Assembly: GCA_029940715.1 (NCBI GenBank)
Contig: JAPYTU010000031.1
Span: 1 to 16,412 of the forward strand
From: Cytophagales bacterium
GTDB lineage: Bacteria; Bacteroidota; Bacteroidia; Cytophagales; MED-G16
DNA length: 16,412 nt
Direction: 5' to 3'
Shown: positions 7,240 to 16,177 of the stretch, piece by piece
How positions within the stretch are numbered: position 1 is the first letter of the stretch
Layout: every line of letters begins with the position of its first letter
Position numbers and translations under genes: made by a program
Notes under the pieces: generated by a model
What the model saw: the letters and a program-made list of their open reading frames with translations, nothing else
Told to the model about the DNA's origin: nothing
The model's database searches: none

Positions 7240-10038
7240 ATGAATAGTAAGTATTTTTTATTAACTATATTTCTGGTATTCTCAAAATCTTTATATGCTC
7301 AAGTCCCATCAGGGACATGGACAGTTGATCCATATCCTTTCGTCGAATCAAATCAGATAACGATAACTGTTAAAGACACCAATTCTGGTAATTTATCAGG
7401 AATTACAGATATTTATCTTTGGACATGGTATTTTAAGTCTAATGGAGAATCAGGAAATCCTGACTCTCAGTGGAATGGAGAATGGAATAATTCTAAAGAT
7501 CAAATGAAAATGATAAGTAATGGTGATGGGTCATATAGTTTTACTTATATGCCTTCAACTTTTTATAATGACACTGGAATAGGGAAAATAGGAGTACTTG
7601 CTAAGGCAAAAGATGGATCAGGGGATAAAAAAACAGAAGATTATCTTATAGATGTTGGAACTTTTACTTTTAATTTAGTTAATCCTTCTAGTAACGTGAA
7701 TGTTATTAATTCTGGGGATGATTTAATTGTAGATGCTAATACGAATATTCCTGTAGATTTTGTTTTAAGAAAAAATAATGAAGTTCTTCATCAGACGAAT
7801 AACAAGACTGAATTTAATTATACAATATCAAATATTGTTGAAAATTCATCCTTTGAATTGTTTGCAACAGATATAGTTACAAGTTCGAGTTTGTCATTAA
7901 GTTTTGATGTTTTTATAAAGCCATCTGTTGAATTAAAAAATATTCCAACAGGAGTAAAAGATGGATTCAATACAATTAATGATAATGCAGTTTTTGTTTT
8001 ATATGCACCTGGAAAAGAATTTGTTTATTTGTCTGGATCTTTTAATAATTGGTCTGTTTCCGATGATTATTTAATGTATTATGATCAGATAAAGGATAGA
8101 TTCTGGTTTGAGTTAGAGAGTTTGGATAAAGATTTATTCCATGCTTATCAGTATGTAGTAGATGGATCAATTATAATCGCTGATCCTTACTCTACTATGA
8201 TATTAGATTCTTATAATGATTCTTATCTCTGTCTCTCAGAATCATGTGGATTTTCAACTATCCCATCCTATCCTTCACCAAATAAACATGCTGCCTCTGT
8301 ATTTAGAATTAATAATGGTTTTAATTGGGAGGATCAGGCTTTTGTTAAATCTGAAAAAGAAAATCTTGTTATTTATGAAATTCTATTGAGAGATTTTCAT
8401 GATTTTCAATCCTTTAACTCAGTAATTTCAAAGTTGGATTATTTAGAAGATTTGGGGATAAATGCAATTGAATTAATGCCAATTAACGAGTTTGATGGTA
8501 ATAATAGCTGGGGATATAATCCTTCTTTCCATATGGCAATTGATAAAAAATATGGATCTCCATCAAAATTTAAAGAATTAGTGAATGAATGTCATAAAAG
8601 AGGTATAGCTGTTATCCTTGATGTTGTATACAATCATGCAACAGGTCAAAATTCATATTTTAGGTTGTGGAATTCAAAACCAAATGAGTATGATGGTTCA
8701 CCGACATCAAATAATCCTTTCTTTCAAGATTCTCCAATTTCTGAATCATATTTAAATTATTTTAATGACATTAACCATGATTCACAATCAGTGAAGGATT
8801 ATCTAAAAAGGATAAATCAGTTTTTCATAAGCGAATACCATGTAGATGGTTTTAGATTTGATTTGTCAAAAGGTTTTACAAATGAAAACATCGCTGAAAA
8901 TTATATTTCTTCTAGAGTTAACTATATTAAATCACTTGCAGATGATATTTGGGAAATAGATACAGATTTATATGTTATTCTTGAACATTTTCAAAATTTT
9001 GAAGAAATGATTTTCTCAGACTATGGTATTCTTTCTTGGGGAGAAGAAAATTATCATTATAATGAAGCTACCATGGGTTTTCCTTCTGATTTCAAAGGTA
9101 TCTCGTATAAGAGTAGAGGTTTTTCTTCGCCTACCTTAGTCGGTTTTATGGAAAGTCATGATAAGGAAAGACTTATGTACAAGAACATAACTTATGGGAA
9201 TTCTACAAGTGCATATGATGTAAAGTATTTTAGTAATGCAATAGATAGAATGAAGGCAGCAGGCGCACTATTTTTTATGGTTCCAGGACCTAAAATGGTA
9301 TGGCAATTTGGTGAGCTAGGGTATGATTTAACTATCAATTATTGTGAAGATGGATTAGTTAGTGAGTCTTGTAGATTATCTGAAAAGCCATCTGCATTTA
9401 GTTTAGATATGGATAAAGATTCAAAAAGAATCCAATTATTAAATACTTGGTCTAGGCTTATTTCACTAAAGAAAAATGAAAAAATATTTAGAACAGAAGA
9501 TTTTACTATTAGTTTTTCTTCGGAGTTAAAGTATATGCATCTCTACTATAATGGTGGTTTTGAAGATGATATTTCTTCAGTAGTCATAGCATCTAATTTT
9601 GGAGTTGAAGAAAAACAAATTTCTAGTATGATAATACCTGAAGGTGAGTGGTTTGATGTTTATAATAATAATATCAAGGTAAATGTTGTTTCTTCTAATC
9701 CTATAAGTCTCATGCCGGGCCAATTTATTATTTATGCAAATAAACCAACCACAATTCTCGATGACCCTAGTCTCTTGTTGTTTTCTGAAAAGCGCATAAA
9801 TAGAAATATTAAAGTGTATCCTAACCCAATTAAAAATAGGCTCTATGTTGATGCTGATAATCAGTCTATATTCCCTCTTGAATTTTCAGTGTATGATAAT
9901 CAAGGAAAAAAAATATATAAATCATTAGAAAACACATCTTTCTTTGTAAAAGATTTTTCTAGTTTTAGTTCAAATATTTATATAATAAGGATCGAAAATG
10001 ATGAATCAATTTATAAAACTAGGGTTATAAAAAAATAA
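7240..10038 (+). CDS. Secreted alpha-amylase family glycoside hydrolase (GH13) with T9SS sorting domain
   Basis: This 932-residue multidomain enzyme is exported by a signal peptide (cut near LYA|Q, 20/21). Residues about 22-230 form one or two beta-rich domains I do not recognise. Residues about 245-325 look like a CBM48/isoamylase N-domain (VYLSGSFNNW). The GH13 barrel follows: region I DVVYNH (461-466), region II GFRFDLSKG with nucleophile D541, region III VILEHF with acid/base E582, and region IV ESHD with D641. All three catalytic residues are present, so alpha-glucan hydrolysis or transfer is expected. WQFGELGYD (688-696) and a C-terminal beta domain follow. Residues about 851-932 form a T9SS type A sorting domain (IKVYPNPIKNRLYV, then a Lys-rich end), so the protein should be cell-surface attached or released. 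It is divergent from the sulfatase operon with only 35 bases between starts. Exact specificity (amylase, pullulanase-like or branching-like) is not resolved. Confidence 0.92.
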   Translation: MNSKYFLLTIFLVFSKSLYAQVPSGTWTVDPYPFVESNQITITVKDTNSGNLSGITDIYLWTWYFKSNGESGNPDSQWNGEWNNSKDQMKMISNGDGSYSFTYMPSTFYNDTGIGKIGVLAKAKDGSGDKKTEDYLIDVGTFTFNLVNPSSNVNVINSGDDLIVDANTNIPVDFVLRKNNEVLHQTNNKTEFNYTISNIVENSSFELFATDIVTSSSLSLSFDVFIKPSVELKNIPTGVKDGFNTINDNAVFVLYAPGKEFVYLSGSFNNWSVSDDYLMYYDQIKDRFWFELESLDKDLFHAYQYVVDGSIIIADPYSTMILDSYNDSYLCLSESCGFSTIPSYPSPNKHAASVFRINNGFNWEDQAFVKSEKENLVIYEILLRDFHDFQSFNSVISKLDYLEDLGINAIELMPINEFDGNNSWGYNPSFHMAIDKKYGSPSKFKELVNECHKRGIAVILDVVYNHATGQNSYFRLWNSKPNEYDGSPTSNNPFFQDSPISESYLNYFNDINHDSQSVKDYLKRINQFFISEYHVDGFRFDLSKGFTNENIAENYISSRVNYIKSLADDIWEIDTDLYVILEHFQNFEEMIFSDYGILSWGEENYHYNEATMGFPSDFKGISYKSRGFSSPTLVGFMESHDKERLMYKNITYGNSTSAYDVKYFSNAIDRMKAAGALFFMVPGPKMVWQFGELGYDLTINYCEDGLVSESCRLSEKPSAFSLDMDKDSKRIQLLNTWSRLISLKKNEKIFRTEDFTISFSSELKYMHLYYNGGFEDDISSVVIASNFGVEEKQISSMIIPEGEWFDVYNNNIKVNVVSSNPISLMPGQFIIYANKPTTILDDPSLLLFSEKRINRNIKVYPNPIKNRLYVDADNQSIFPLEFSVYDNQGKKIYKSLENTSFFVKDFSSFSSNIYIIRIENDESIYKTRVIKK

Positions 10039-10059
10039 ATTTGTTAATAAAATTGATTT

Positions 10060-11175
10060 CTAGGAGTAGTACTCTTTTAATTTTTCACCAAAAATTTTAA
10101 CATCTTCAATTCTACCTGTACTTATCCTACACCAGTTATAGTAAGGAGGAAATGGTCTTCCGACCAGAACACCTTTATCTTTCATATACTTTCCAAACTT
10201 GTCTATATGTACTCCAGTCTTGAAGAAGACAAAGTTTGTATGTGATTTTCTGTACTCAAGATTAAGTTCTTCAAAGAGTCCATAGAAATAATTTATTGCC
10301 TCTTTATTTTTATTCAAACTGTACTTGAAAAAATCCGTTTCATCATATGCTGCTATGGCCGCATGTGTTGCAAGCATATTAGTCCCTGCCATTGTGCATT
10401 TTTTAATACTAGCTATTCTCTCTGGACTTGAAATGATATATCCTATTCTAACACCTGCAAGTCCGTATATTTTAGAGAAAGTTCTTGATACAATGATGTT
10501 ATGACCTTTTTTTACAAGTTTTGTCATTGTTGGGTAGCCGTCTAGTATTGAATAATCATAATATGCTTCATCAACGAAAACACATGTTTTCTTTGAGGTA
10601 GACACGCAAAAATCTTCAAGTTCAGTAGATCCGACCATTGTCCCTGTAGGATTATTAGGGTTACAAATAAATACCATACTTGTATTTTTAGATACTCTAT
10701 TTGAAATTTCATTTAAGTCATATCTTAGCTCTTTATCTAGCGGTACCCAATTAATATTACATCCAAAATCTTTAGCATATGTTAGTAGTGCTAGGTATGT
10801 TGGTTTACAAGCGATAATTTCTTTTTGTTCCATCCCAAAATATCTTCCTGTTGCTCTGAGAGCTTCGTTTGATCCACCAGTTACTAATACCATGTCAGGA
10901 GATACTCCTTCTTTTTTTGCAATCATTGCCTCAAGCTCCGCAACTCTTGTGTAAGGATATCTACATGCTTCATCGAAAGCATCTATAATAGCATTTCTTA
11001 CTTTGGGTGATGGTCCGTAAGGGTTTTCATTTGAGCTTAATTTTATGGGGGAGTTTTTGTCTGTGTTTTTTAGTATAGTTTTTTTAAGGGGTTTAGTAAA
11101 ACCAGTAAGAGGGAGCGATATACTTGATACTCCCAGAAGTTTTATTAAATTTCTTCTGCTTATTTGATTATTCAT
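10060..11175 (-). CDS. Histidinol-phosphate aminotransferase-like PLP enzyme with Tat signal
   Basis: This 371-residue fold-type I aminotransferase resembles HisC. Visible motifs are the substrate-side block SSNENPYGPSP (47-57), CNPNNPTGT (171-179), VDEAYYDY (201-208), the PLP Schiff-base lysine K235 in RTFSKIYGLAG, R243 in RIGY, and the C-terminal carboxylate-binding region CRISTG (R350). The N-terminus carries a twin-arginine signal, SRRNLIKLLG (6-15), followed by a short hydrophobic segment to about residue 26, so the enzyme should be folded with its cofactor and then exported by Tat. Ordinary HisC is cytoplasmic, and no other histidine gene is nearby, so a biosynthetic role is unlikely; a periplasmic amino-donor or related substrate is inferred. 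The ATG at 11175 is the start that includes the Tat motif. It is convergent with the GH13 gene (21 bases apart) and divergent from the S9 peptidase; the 67 bases between those starts show no clear promoter match. Confidence 0.87.
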   Translation of the reverse strand: MNNQISRRNLIKLLGVSSISLPLTGFTKPLKKTILKNTDKNSPIKLSSNENPYGPSPKVRNAIIDAFDEACRYPYTRVAELEAMIAKKEGVSPDMVLVTGGSNEALRATGRYFGMEQKEIIACKPTYLALLTYAKDFGCNINWVPLDKELRYDLNEISNRVSKNTSMVFICNPNNPTGTMVGSTELEDFCVSTSKKTCVFVDEAYYDYSILDGYPTMTKLVKKGHNIIVSRTFSKIYGLAGVRIGYIISSPERIASIKKCTMAGTNMLATHAAIAAYDETDFFKYSLNKNKEAINYFYGLFEELNLEYRKSHTNFVFFKTGVHIDKFGKYMKDKGVLVGRPFPPYYNWCRISTGRIEDVKIFGEKLKEYYS

Positions 11176-11242
11176 AATTATAAAATTTATACATTTAAAT
11201 ATTAACTCAATTTTCTGACAATTTTAAATATAGTAAAATATT

Positions 11243-13273
11243 ATGGAAACCAAATTTATCAATAGATTATATTATCTAATTTTTTTCTTTTTCTTTTCTT
11301 ACATTTCATTTTCTCAATCCTCAAAAAAATTAGAGCCTATAGATATTTTTAGCTTAGAATATGTATCAGATCCACGTATCTCTCCTGATGGAAAAAAAAT
11401 TTTATATGTGAGGAATTTTAAGGATATTATGACCGATAAAAATTTCTCTAATTTATGGATGATAAATTTTGATGGAACAAATAATACCCCTATAACCACG
11501 GGTAATAAAAATGATTTTTCTCCTATTTGGTCTAATTCAGGAAAAAATTTTATATATAAATCGGATTCCGATGGTTCTGTTCAATTATATATTTATAGAC
11601 TTGATCAGGGGTCTATTCAAAAACTTACTAATATGCAAAGTTCTATTGGATCCGTGGATTGGTCTGATGATGACAAATATCTTGCCTTTAACTCTTTTGT
11701 GAAAGAGTCTGAAAATAATTTAATTAAAATGCCTGAAAAACCTGAAGGTGCCAAATGGAATGAACCGCCGATTGAGATAGATGATATAAATTATAGGAAT
11801 GATGGAAGTGGATATACTAAGCAGGGAAATTCTCAAATTTTTACTTTACCAGTTGAAGGTGGTACTCCAAGGCAGGTAACTTTTTTGGATAAAGATGCTG
11901 GTTCTCCAAAATGGCTCAGTAATAAAGAGTTATTATTTTCTGCTAATCTTCATGAAAATTCTGATTTAGAACCAAACAATTCTGAGATATATCTTTTAAA
12001 CCTTGAAACAGAAGAAGTTAGTGCTCTAACAAGTAGACTTGGTCCCGATTCTCAACCCAAGGTTTCACCAGATAATGCTAGCATAGCATATTTAGGTTTT
12101 GATGATAAGTATTTAGGATATCAGCAAAATAGCTTGTATGTTATGAGTAGAGATGGGAAAGATATAAAAAATATTTCGGGAGATTTTGATAGAAATATAG
12201 GTAATATCAATTGGTCAGAAGATGGTAAGGGTTTGTTCTTTCAGTACGATGACAAGGGAATGACAAATCTTGCCTACATGTCACTCTCTGGAAAAGTTAA
12301 AGATATAGTAGATGAAATTGGAGGGTTGTCATTAGGCAGACCATATAGTGGAGGAACGTATAGTATGTCAAAAAATGGAAGGTATGCTTTCACATATGGT
12401 AATGTTTATAATCCTTCAGATTTGGCGGTAGGATATAATGGATCAAAAAATAGACTTACTGAATTAAATAAAGATTTATTTGATTATAAAGAGCTTGGTA
12501 AAGTGGAAGAGGTTTGGTATGAATCTTCCTATGATGGAAGAAAAATACAGGGATGGCTTGTTAAGCCACCAAATTTTGATTCTAAGAAAAAGTATCCATT
12601 AGTTCTAGAAATTCATGGTGGCCCATTTGCAAATTATGGATTTAGATTTTCAGCAGAAGTTCAGTTATATGCAAGTAAAGGATATGTGGTGTTATATATA
12701 AATCCAAGAGGTAGTACTAGTTATGGTAAAGAATTTGGAAATTTAATTCATCATAATTATCCAGGTCAAGATTATGATGATTTAATGTCTGGAGTAGATT
12801 ACGTACTTGAAAGAGACTATATAGATAAAGATAATTTGTTTGTTACCGGTGGAAGTGGTGGTGGAGTACTTAGTTCATGGATTGTTGGTAAAACTGATAG
12901 GTTTAATGCTGCGGTGGTAGCAAAACCAGTAATAAATTGGTATAGTTTTGTGCTTTATGCTGATAATGTATCTTTTTTTTATAAGTACTGGTTTCCTGGT
13001 CTTCCTTGGGATCACCTTGATCAGTATATGGAACGATCACCTATATCATATGTTGGAAATGTTAAGACACCTACGATGCTGTTGACGGGAGAACAAGATT
13101 TTAGAACGCCTATGGCAGAAAGTGAACAGTTCTATGCTGGCCTAAAACTTAATAAGGTTGAGTCGATGCTTGTAAGAATTCCTGGAGCAAGTCATGGAAT
13201 TGCTGCTAGGCCCAGTAACTTAATTGCAAAAGTAAATGCTATTACTGCTTGGTTTGAGAAGTATAAAAAATAA
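11243..13273 (+). CDS. Exported S9 family peptidase (prolyl oligopeptidase / acylaminoacyl-peptidase-like)
   Basis: S9 serine peptidases cut short peptides, access being gated by a beta-propeller. This 676-residue protein has a signal peptide (hydrophobic run at 10-23, likely cut near SFS|Q). Repeated propeller blades of the PD40/TolB type follow, for example RISPDGKKILYV (45-56), with similar patterns near 91-105, 138-150 and 273-285. The C-terminal alpha/beta hydrolase domain starts near 420: EIHGGP (456-461), nucleophile S538 in TGGSGGG, D619 in GEQDFRTP and H651 in GASHGI complete the triad. The YINPRGSTSYG block (485-495) is characteristic of the S9C (acylaminoacyl-peptidase-like) branch. 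The TAA stop lies 2 bases from the convergent YbjQ-family stop. A periplasmic role in oligopeptide breakdown is inferred; no partner gene is linked. Confidence 0.9.
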   Translation: METKFINRLYYLIFFFFFSYISFSQSSKKLEPIDIFSLEYVSDPRISPDGKKILYVRNFKDIMTDKNFSNLWMINFDGTNNTPITTGNKNDFSPIWSNSGKNFIYKSDSDGSVQLYIYRLDQGSIQKLTNMQSSIGSVDWSDDDKYLAFNSFVKESENNLIKMPEKPEGAKWNEPPIEIDDINYRNDGSGYTKQGNSQIFTLPVEGGTPRQVTFLDKDAGSPKWLSNKELLFSANLHENSDLEPNNSEIYLLNLETEEVSALTSRLGPDSQPKVSPDNASIAYLGFDDKYLGYQQNSLYVMSRDGKDIKNISGDFDRNIGNINWSEDGKGLFFQYDDKGMTNLAYMSLSGKVKDIVDEIGGLSLGRPYSGGTYSMSKNGRYAFTYGNVYNPSDLAVGYNGSKNRLTELNKDLFDYKELGKVEEVWYESSYDGRKIQGWLVKPPNFDSKKKYPLVLEIHGGPFANYGFRFSAEVQLYASKGYVVLYINPRGSTSYGKEFGNLIHHNYPGQDYDDLMSGVDYVLERDYIDKDNLFVTGGSGGGVLSSWIVGKTDRFNAAVVAKPVINWYSFVLYADNVSFFYKYWFPGLPWDHLDQYMERSPISYVGNVKTPTMLLTGEQDFRTPMAESEQFYAGLKLNKVESMLVRIPGASHGIAARPSNLIAKVNAITAWFEKYKK

Positions 13274-13275
13274 AT

Positions 13276-13590
13276 TTATTTAGTTTTTACTGCTGTTCCG
13301 TAGGCAAGTAATTCTGATGCTCCTGCCATCATCACTGATGTTTGAAATCTAACACATACAATAGCATCGGCACCTAAACTTTTAGCATCTGAGATCATTC
13401 TTTGAAGAGCTTCTTCTCTTGCGTCAGCCTGTAATCTTGTGTATTCAGTCACTTCTCCTCCTATAAGATTTTTGAAAGCTGCCATAATATCTTTACCCAC
13501 GTTCCTTGTTCTTACTGTACTCCCTCTTGCTATGCCTAAAGAATCAGTAATCATTACTCCTGGAATATTTTCCGTTGTTGATAATTTCAT
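13276..13590 (-). CDS. YbjQ / UPF0145 family protein
   Basis: This 104-residue protein matches the YbjQ/UPF0145 (COG0393) family across its full length. Visible blocks are ITDSLGIARGSTVRTRNVG (14-32), the DI..F.N..GGE segment, and a C-terminal ARE..LQRM...A..LGADAIV pattern, ending with GTAVKTK. The family forms small oligomers and has been annotated as putative heavy-metal binding, but its biological role is unknown. I start it at the ATG at 13590, which gives the family's normal length. The same frame stays open upstream to 13893, but that extension runs antisense through tRNA-Pro and its translation (for example AGFEPATSASQTRRD) is the well-known artefact of reading a tRNA gene. No signal peptide, so cytoplasmic. 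The 137 bases between this gene and the tRNA hold no other gene that I can see. Confidence 0.85.
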   Translation of the reverse strand: MKLSTTENIPGVMITDSLGIARGSTVRTRNVGKDIMAAFKNLIGGEVTEYTRLQADAREEALQRMISDAKSLGADAIVCVRFQTSVMMAGASELLAYGTAVKTK

Positions 13591-13682
13591 AGTATTAGTT
13601 AATTTAATATTTAAATATATAAAAATCCTATACAATAAATAATGATAGTTCATATTTTGATTAATATTCTTTATGCTAACCA

Positions 13683-13714
13683 TTGTTTTAGATGAATTTT
13701 CTTTTATAAATTTG
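13683..13714 (+). promoter_or_regulatory. Bacteroidota-type promoter of tRNA-Pro
   Basis: TTG at 13683-13685 and TAAATTTG at 13707-13714 are separated by 21 bases, which fits the flavobacterial consensus TTG-N(17-23)-TAnnTTTG. The -7 box ends 13 bases before the mature tRNA 5' end at 13728, a suitable distance for a short precursor leader. Confidence 0.65.
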
Positions 13715-13727
13715 CACACTTCATTTT

Positions 13728-13802
13728 CGGGGTGTAGCGTAGCCCGGTTATCGCGCCGCGTTTGGGACGCGGAGGTCGCAGGTTCGAATCCTGCCACCCC
13801 GA
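13728..13802 (+). tRNA. tRNA-Pro (anticodon UGG)
   Basis: A full cloverleaf can be drawn. The acceptor stem pairs 13728-13734 (CGGGGTG) with 13795-13801 (CACCCCG). The D arm begins at 13737 (3 firm pairs plus a T-T mismatch). The anticodon stem CCGCG/CGCGG (13756-13760 with 13768-13772) closes loop TTTGGGA, with anticodon TGG at 13763-13765. The T arm is GCAGG-TTCGAAT-CCTGC (13778-13794). The discriminator base is A13802 and CCA is not encoded. It reads CCA codons and, with wobble, other Pro codons. An 11-base T run at 13809-13819 may end transcription, although there is no separate hairpin before it, so readthrough into the downstream S9 gene is possible. Its GC-rich body stands out sharply from the AT-rich surroundings. 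Confidence 0.97.
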
Positions 13803-13861
13803 CATCAATTTTTTTTTTTCGTAATATTCTTAATACCTTAACTAGTATAAACCCAAATATT

Positions 13862-16162
13862 ATGAGATTTTTCCTATTATTTTTTCTTTTCAATTTTTCG
13901 TTATATGCTCAAAAAGCAAATTTTAAGGCTGCCGAAAAGTTTAGCCAAAAAAACTTAAGTGAAATGCTTAAGACGACTCGAGTTTCACCAAAGTGGTTTC
14001 ATGAGAGTGATAAGTTTTGGTATTCGTACACAACAACAAATGGCAAACATTTCTATGTTGTTGACCCGATAAAGAAAACAAAAACTAAAATGCTGGATAA
14101 TCTTGATTTTTCTGCAAAATTATCTGAGTTAACTAGAAAGCCAGTAAATCATAATAATCTAGAGTTAGAGGATTTGGAGTTAGAGGAGGATAATAAAACA
14201 CTTACTTTTAGTGTTGATAGCATTGAATATAAGTATAATATATTATCAAAGAATTTAATGAAGGGAGATTCAGTAAATGAGGAGGAAGATAACGAGTGGG
14301 CAAGATATTCACCAGATTCTACCTATATGGTTTTTGCAAAAAATCATAATCTTTTCTTAATGGAAGTTGGTGATGAAGATAGTGTTGAAATTCAATTAAC
14401 TACTGATGGAGAACGTTGGTTTTCTTATCAGTGGAAGCATGGTGATACAACTACAGACAAAAGATTTAGATCACGAGCTACATGGTTTGAAGATTCAAAG
14501 AAACTGTATGCAAATCGTTCAGATGCGAGAAAAGTTGATGATTTGTTTGTTATTAATACCCTTAAAGATCCTAGACCAGAGTTAGAAATATATAAGTATG
14601 CTATGCCTGGTGAAAAAAATATTCCTCAGGAAGTCCTTGAAATTTTTGATGTTAATTCTAAGTCTAGAATAGATGTTGATGTTGATAAATTTATTGATCA
14701 GTCTATTAGTCTTCATTTACCTGGAAAAACTTCAGACAGATTATATATGACGAGGATGAATAGGACAAGTGATACTTTGGATATTTCATACGTCAATACT
14801 TCTGATGGATCAATAAAATCTTTGTTTACTGAAGTAAATCATCCATATTTTAATTGGAACTATAGTCAGCTTGCAGTTATTAATGAAGGTAAGGAATTGA
14901 TCCATTGGTCTGAAAAGAATGGTTGGGGTCAACTTTATTTATATGATGGTAATACTGGAAGACTAAAAAACAAAATTACAAATGGAGGTTATTTTATTAC
15001 TGGAAGAATTCAAGATATTGATACATTAAAGAGAAAAGTTTATTATCAAGCATTTGGAAAAGAAAAAAATGTAGATCCTTATTATAGTATGGTATATAGC
15101 TCAAATTTTGACGGTTCAGGAATGAAGATTATAACTTCCAAAAAATACAATCATAGAACTGATTTTTCAGAATCTAGTAAGTTTTTTGTTGACAATTTTT
15201 CATCGGTGGATCATGTACCTGAATCTATTCTTAAGGATGCTTTTGGTAATAAGATAATGAATCTTGAGATGGCTGATTTAAGCCTTTTGATTCATGCTGG
15301 TTGGAAAATGCCTGAAAGATTTAAAGTTAAGGCAGCTGATGGTATAACCGATTTATACGGCGTGATGTATAAGCCTTTTGATTTTGATCCTGAAAAAAAA
15401 TATCCTATAATTTCTTATGTATATCCTGGCCCACAGGTTGAATCATTTACAAATGATTTTACAGTGTCTGGTAGGTATAATACAGCTCTTGCGCAACTGG
15501 GATTTATTGTTGTTAGTATGGGTCATAGGGGAGGAAGTCCTATGCGTTCTAAATACTATCACACGTTTGGATACCAGAACCTTAGAGATTATGCGTTGGC
15601 TGATGATAAGAGATCTTTAGAGCAGTTATCCGAGAGATATTCTTGGATTGACCTTGATAATGTTGGAATATTTGGTCATTCTGGTGGTGGATTTATGTCA
15701 ACTGCTGCACTTTTATCATACCCTGATTTTTATGACGTAGCCTGTTCTTCAGCTGGTAATCATGATAATAATATCTATAATAAGTGGTGGAGCGAAATCC
15801 ATAATGGCATCGTTGCTGAATATAAAGAAAAGGAAGATGATGATGGTAATAAAAAGAAAGAACTAAGTTGGGATGCTAAGATTAAGACAAATCAGTCTCT
15901 TGCAGAGAATTTGAAGGGACATCTGTTGCTAACACATGGTAATATTGATAATAATGTACACCCAACCAATACCCTTAGGGTTGCTGATGAACTTATTAAG
16001 GCTGGTAAGAGGTTTGATATGATGATATTTCCTGGAAAAAGGCATGGTTATGGTGATTACAAAAGTTATTATGAAAAAATGATGTGGTATTATTTTTCTG
16101 AACATCTTCTCGGCGATTATAGAAATAATGTGGATATAGATCTTCCCGATTCTAAGAATTAG
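13862..16162 (+). CDS. Exported S9 family peptidase with DPP IV-like architecture
   Basis: This 766-residue protein has a signal peptide (MRFFLLFFLFNFSLYA, cut before Q17), a beta-propeller region (about 40-470) of the DPP IV N-terminal type, and a C-terminal alpha/beta hydrolase domain. The catalytic triad is S607 in GHSGGG, D696 in HGNIDNNVHP and H728 in KRHGYGD. Residues SYVYPGPQV (518-526) and SMGHRGGSP (552-560) are typical of the S9 domain. I chose the ATG at 13862; the frame is open back to 13673 but that extension crosses tRNA-Pro. In true DPP IV a Glu-Glu pair in a DWVYEEE-type motif binds the substrate N-terminus. The matching area here seems to be DGERWFSYQW (182-191), which lacks that pair, so dipeptidyl-peptidase specificity is doubtful. 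An acidic low-complexity stretch (LELEDLELEED, 100-110) and a charged insert at 655-668 are noted. Exported peptide breakdown is the likely role. Confidence 0.9.
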   Translation: MRFFLLFFLFNFSLYAQKANFKAAEKFSQKNLSEMLKTTRVSPKWFHESDKFWYSYTTTNGKHFYVVDPIKKTKTKMLDNLDFSAKLSELTRKPVNHNNLELEDLELEEDNKTLTFSVDSIEYKYNILSKNLMKGDSVNEEEDNEWARYSPDSTYMVFAKNHNLFLMEVGDEDSVEIQLTTDGERWFSYQWKHGDTTTDKRFRSRATWFEDSKKLYANRSDARKVDDLFVINTLKDPRPELEIYKYAMPGEKNIPQEVLEIFDVNSKSRIDVDVDKFIDQSISLHLPGKTSDRLYMTRMNRTSDTLDISYVNTSDGSIKSLFTEVNHPYFNWNYSQLAVINEGKELIHWSEKNGWGQLYLYDGNTGRLKNKITNGGYFITGRIQDIDTLKRKVYYQAFGKEKNVDPYYSMVYSSNFDGSGMKIITSKKYNHRTDFSESSKFFVDNFSSVDHVPESILKDAFGNKIMNLEMADLSLLIHAGWKMPERFKVKAADGITDLYGVMYKPFDFDPEKKYPIISYVYPGPQVESFTNDFTVSGRYNTALAQLGFIVVSMGHRGGSPMRSKYYHTFGYQNLRDYALADDKRSLEQLSERYSWIDLDNVGIFGHSGGGFMSTAALLSYPDFYDVACSSAGNHDNNIYNKWWSEIHNGIVAEYKEKEDDDGNKKKELSWDAKIKTNQSLAENLKGHLLLTHGNIDNNVHPTNTLRVADELIKAGKRFDMMIFPGKRHGYGDYKSYYEKMMWYYFSEHLLGDYRNNVDIDLPDSKN

Positions 16163-16177
16163 AAAAACAAAAATATT

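Noticed and set aside
13268..13282. AT-only palindrome AAATAAATTTATTT at the convergent gene ends
   Set aside because: It has no loop and no GC in the stem; likely chance overlap of two stop regions.
13673..13861. N-terminal extension of the second S9 peptidase frame
   Set aside because: It crosses tRNA-Pro; the ATG at 13862 begins a clean signal peptide.
13591..13893. N-terminal extension of the YbjQ-family frame (would make a 205-residue protein)
   Set aside because: It reads antisense through tRNA-Pro and gives the standard tRNA-artefact peptide; the ATG at 13590 yields the family's normal length.
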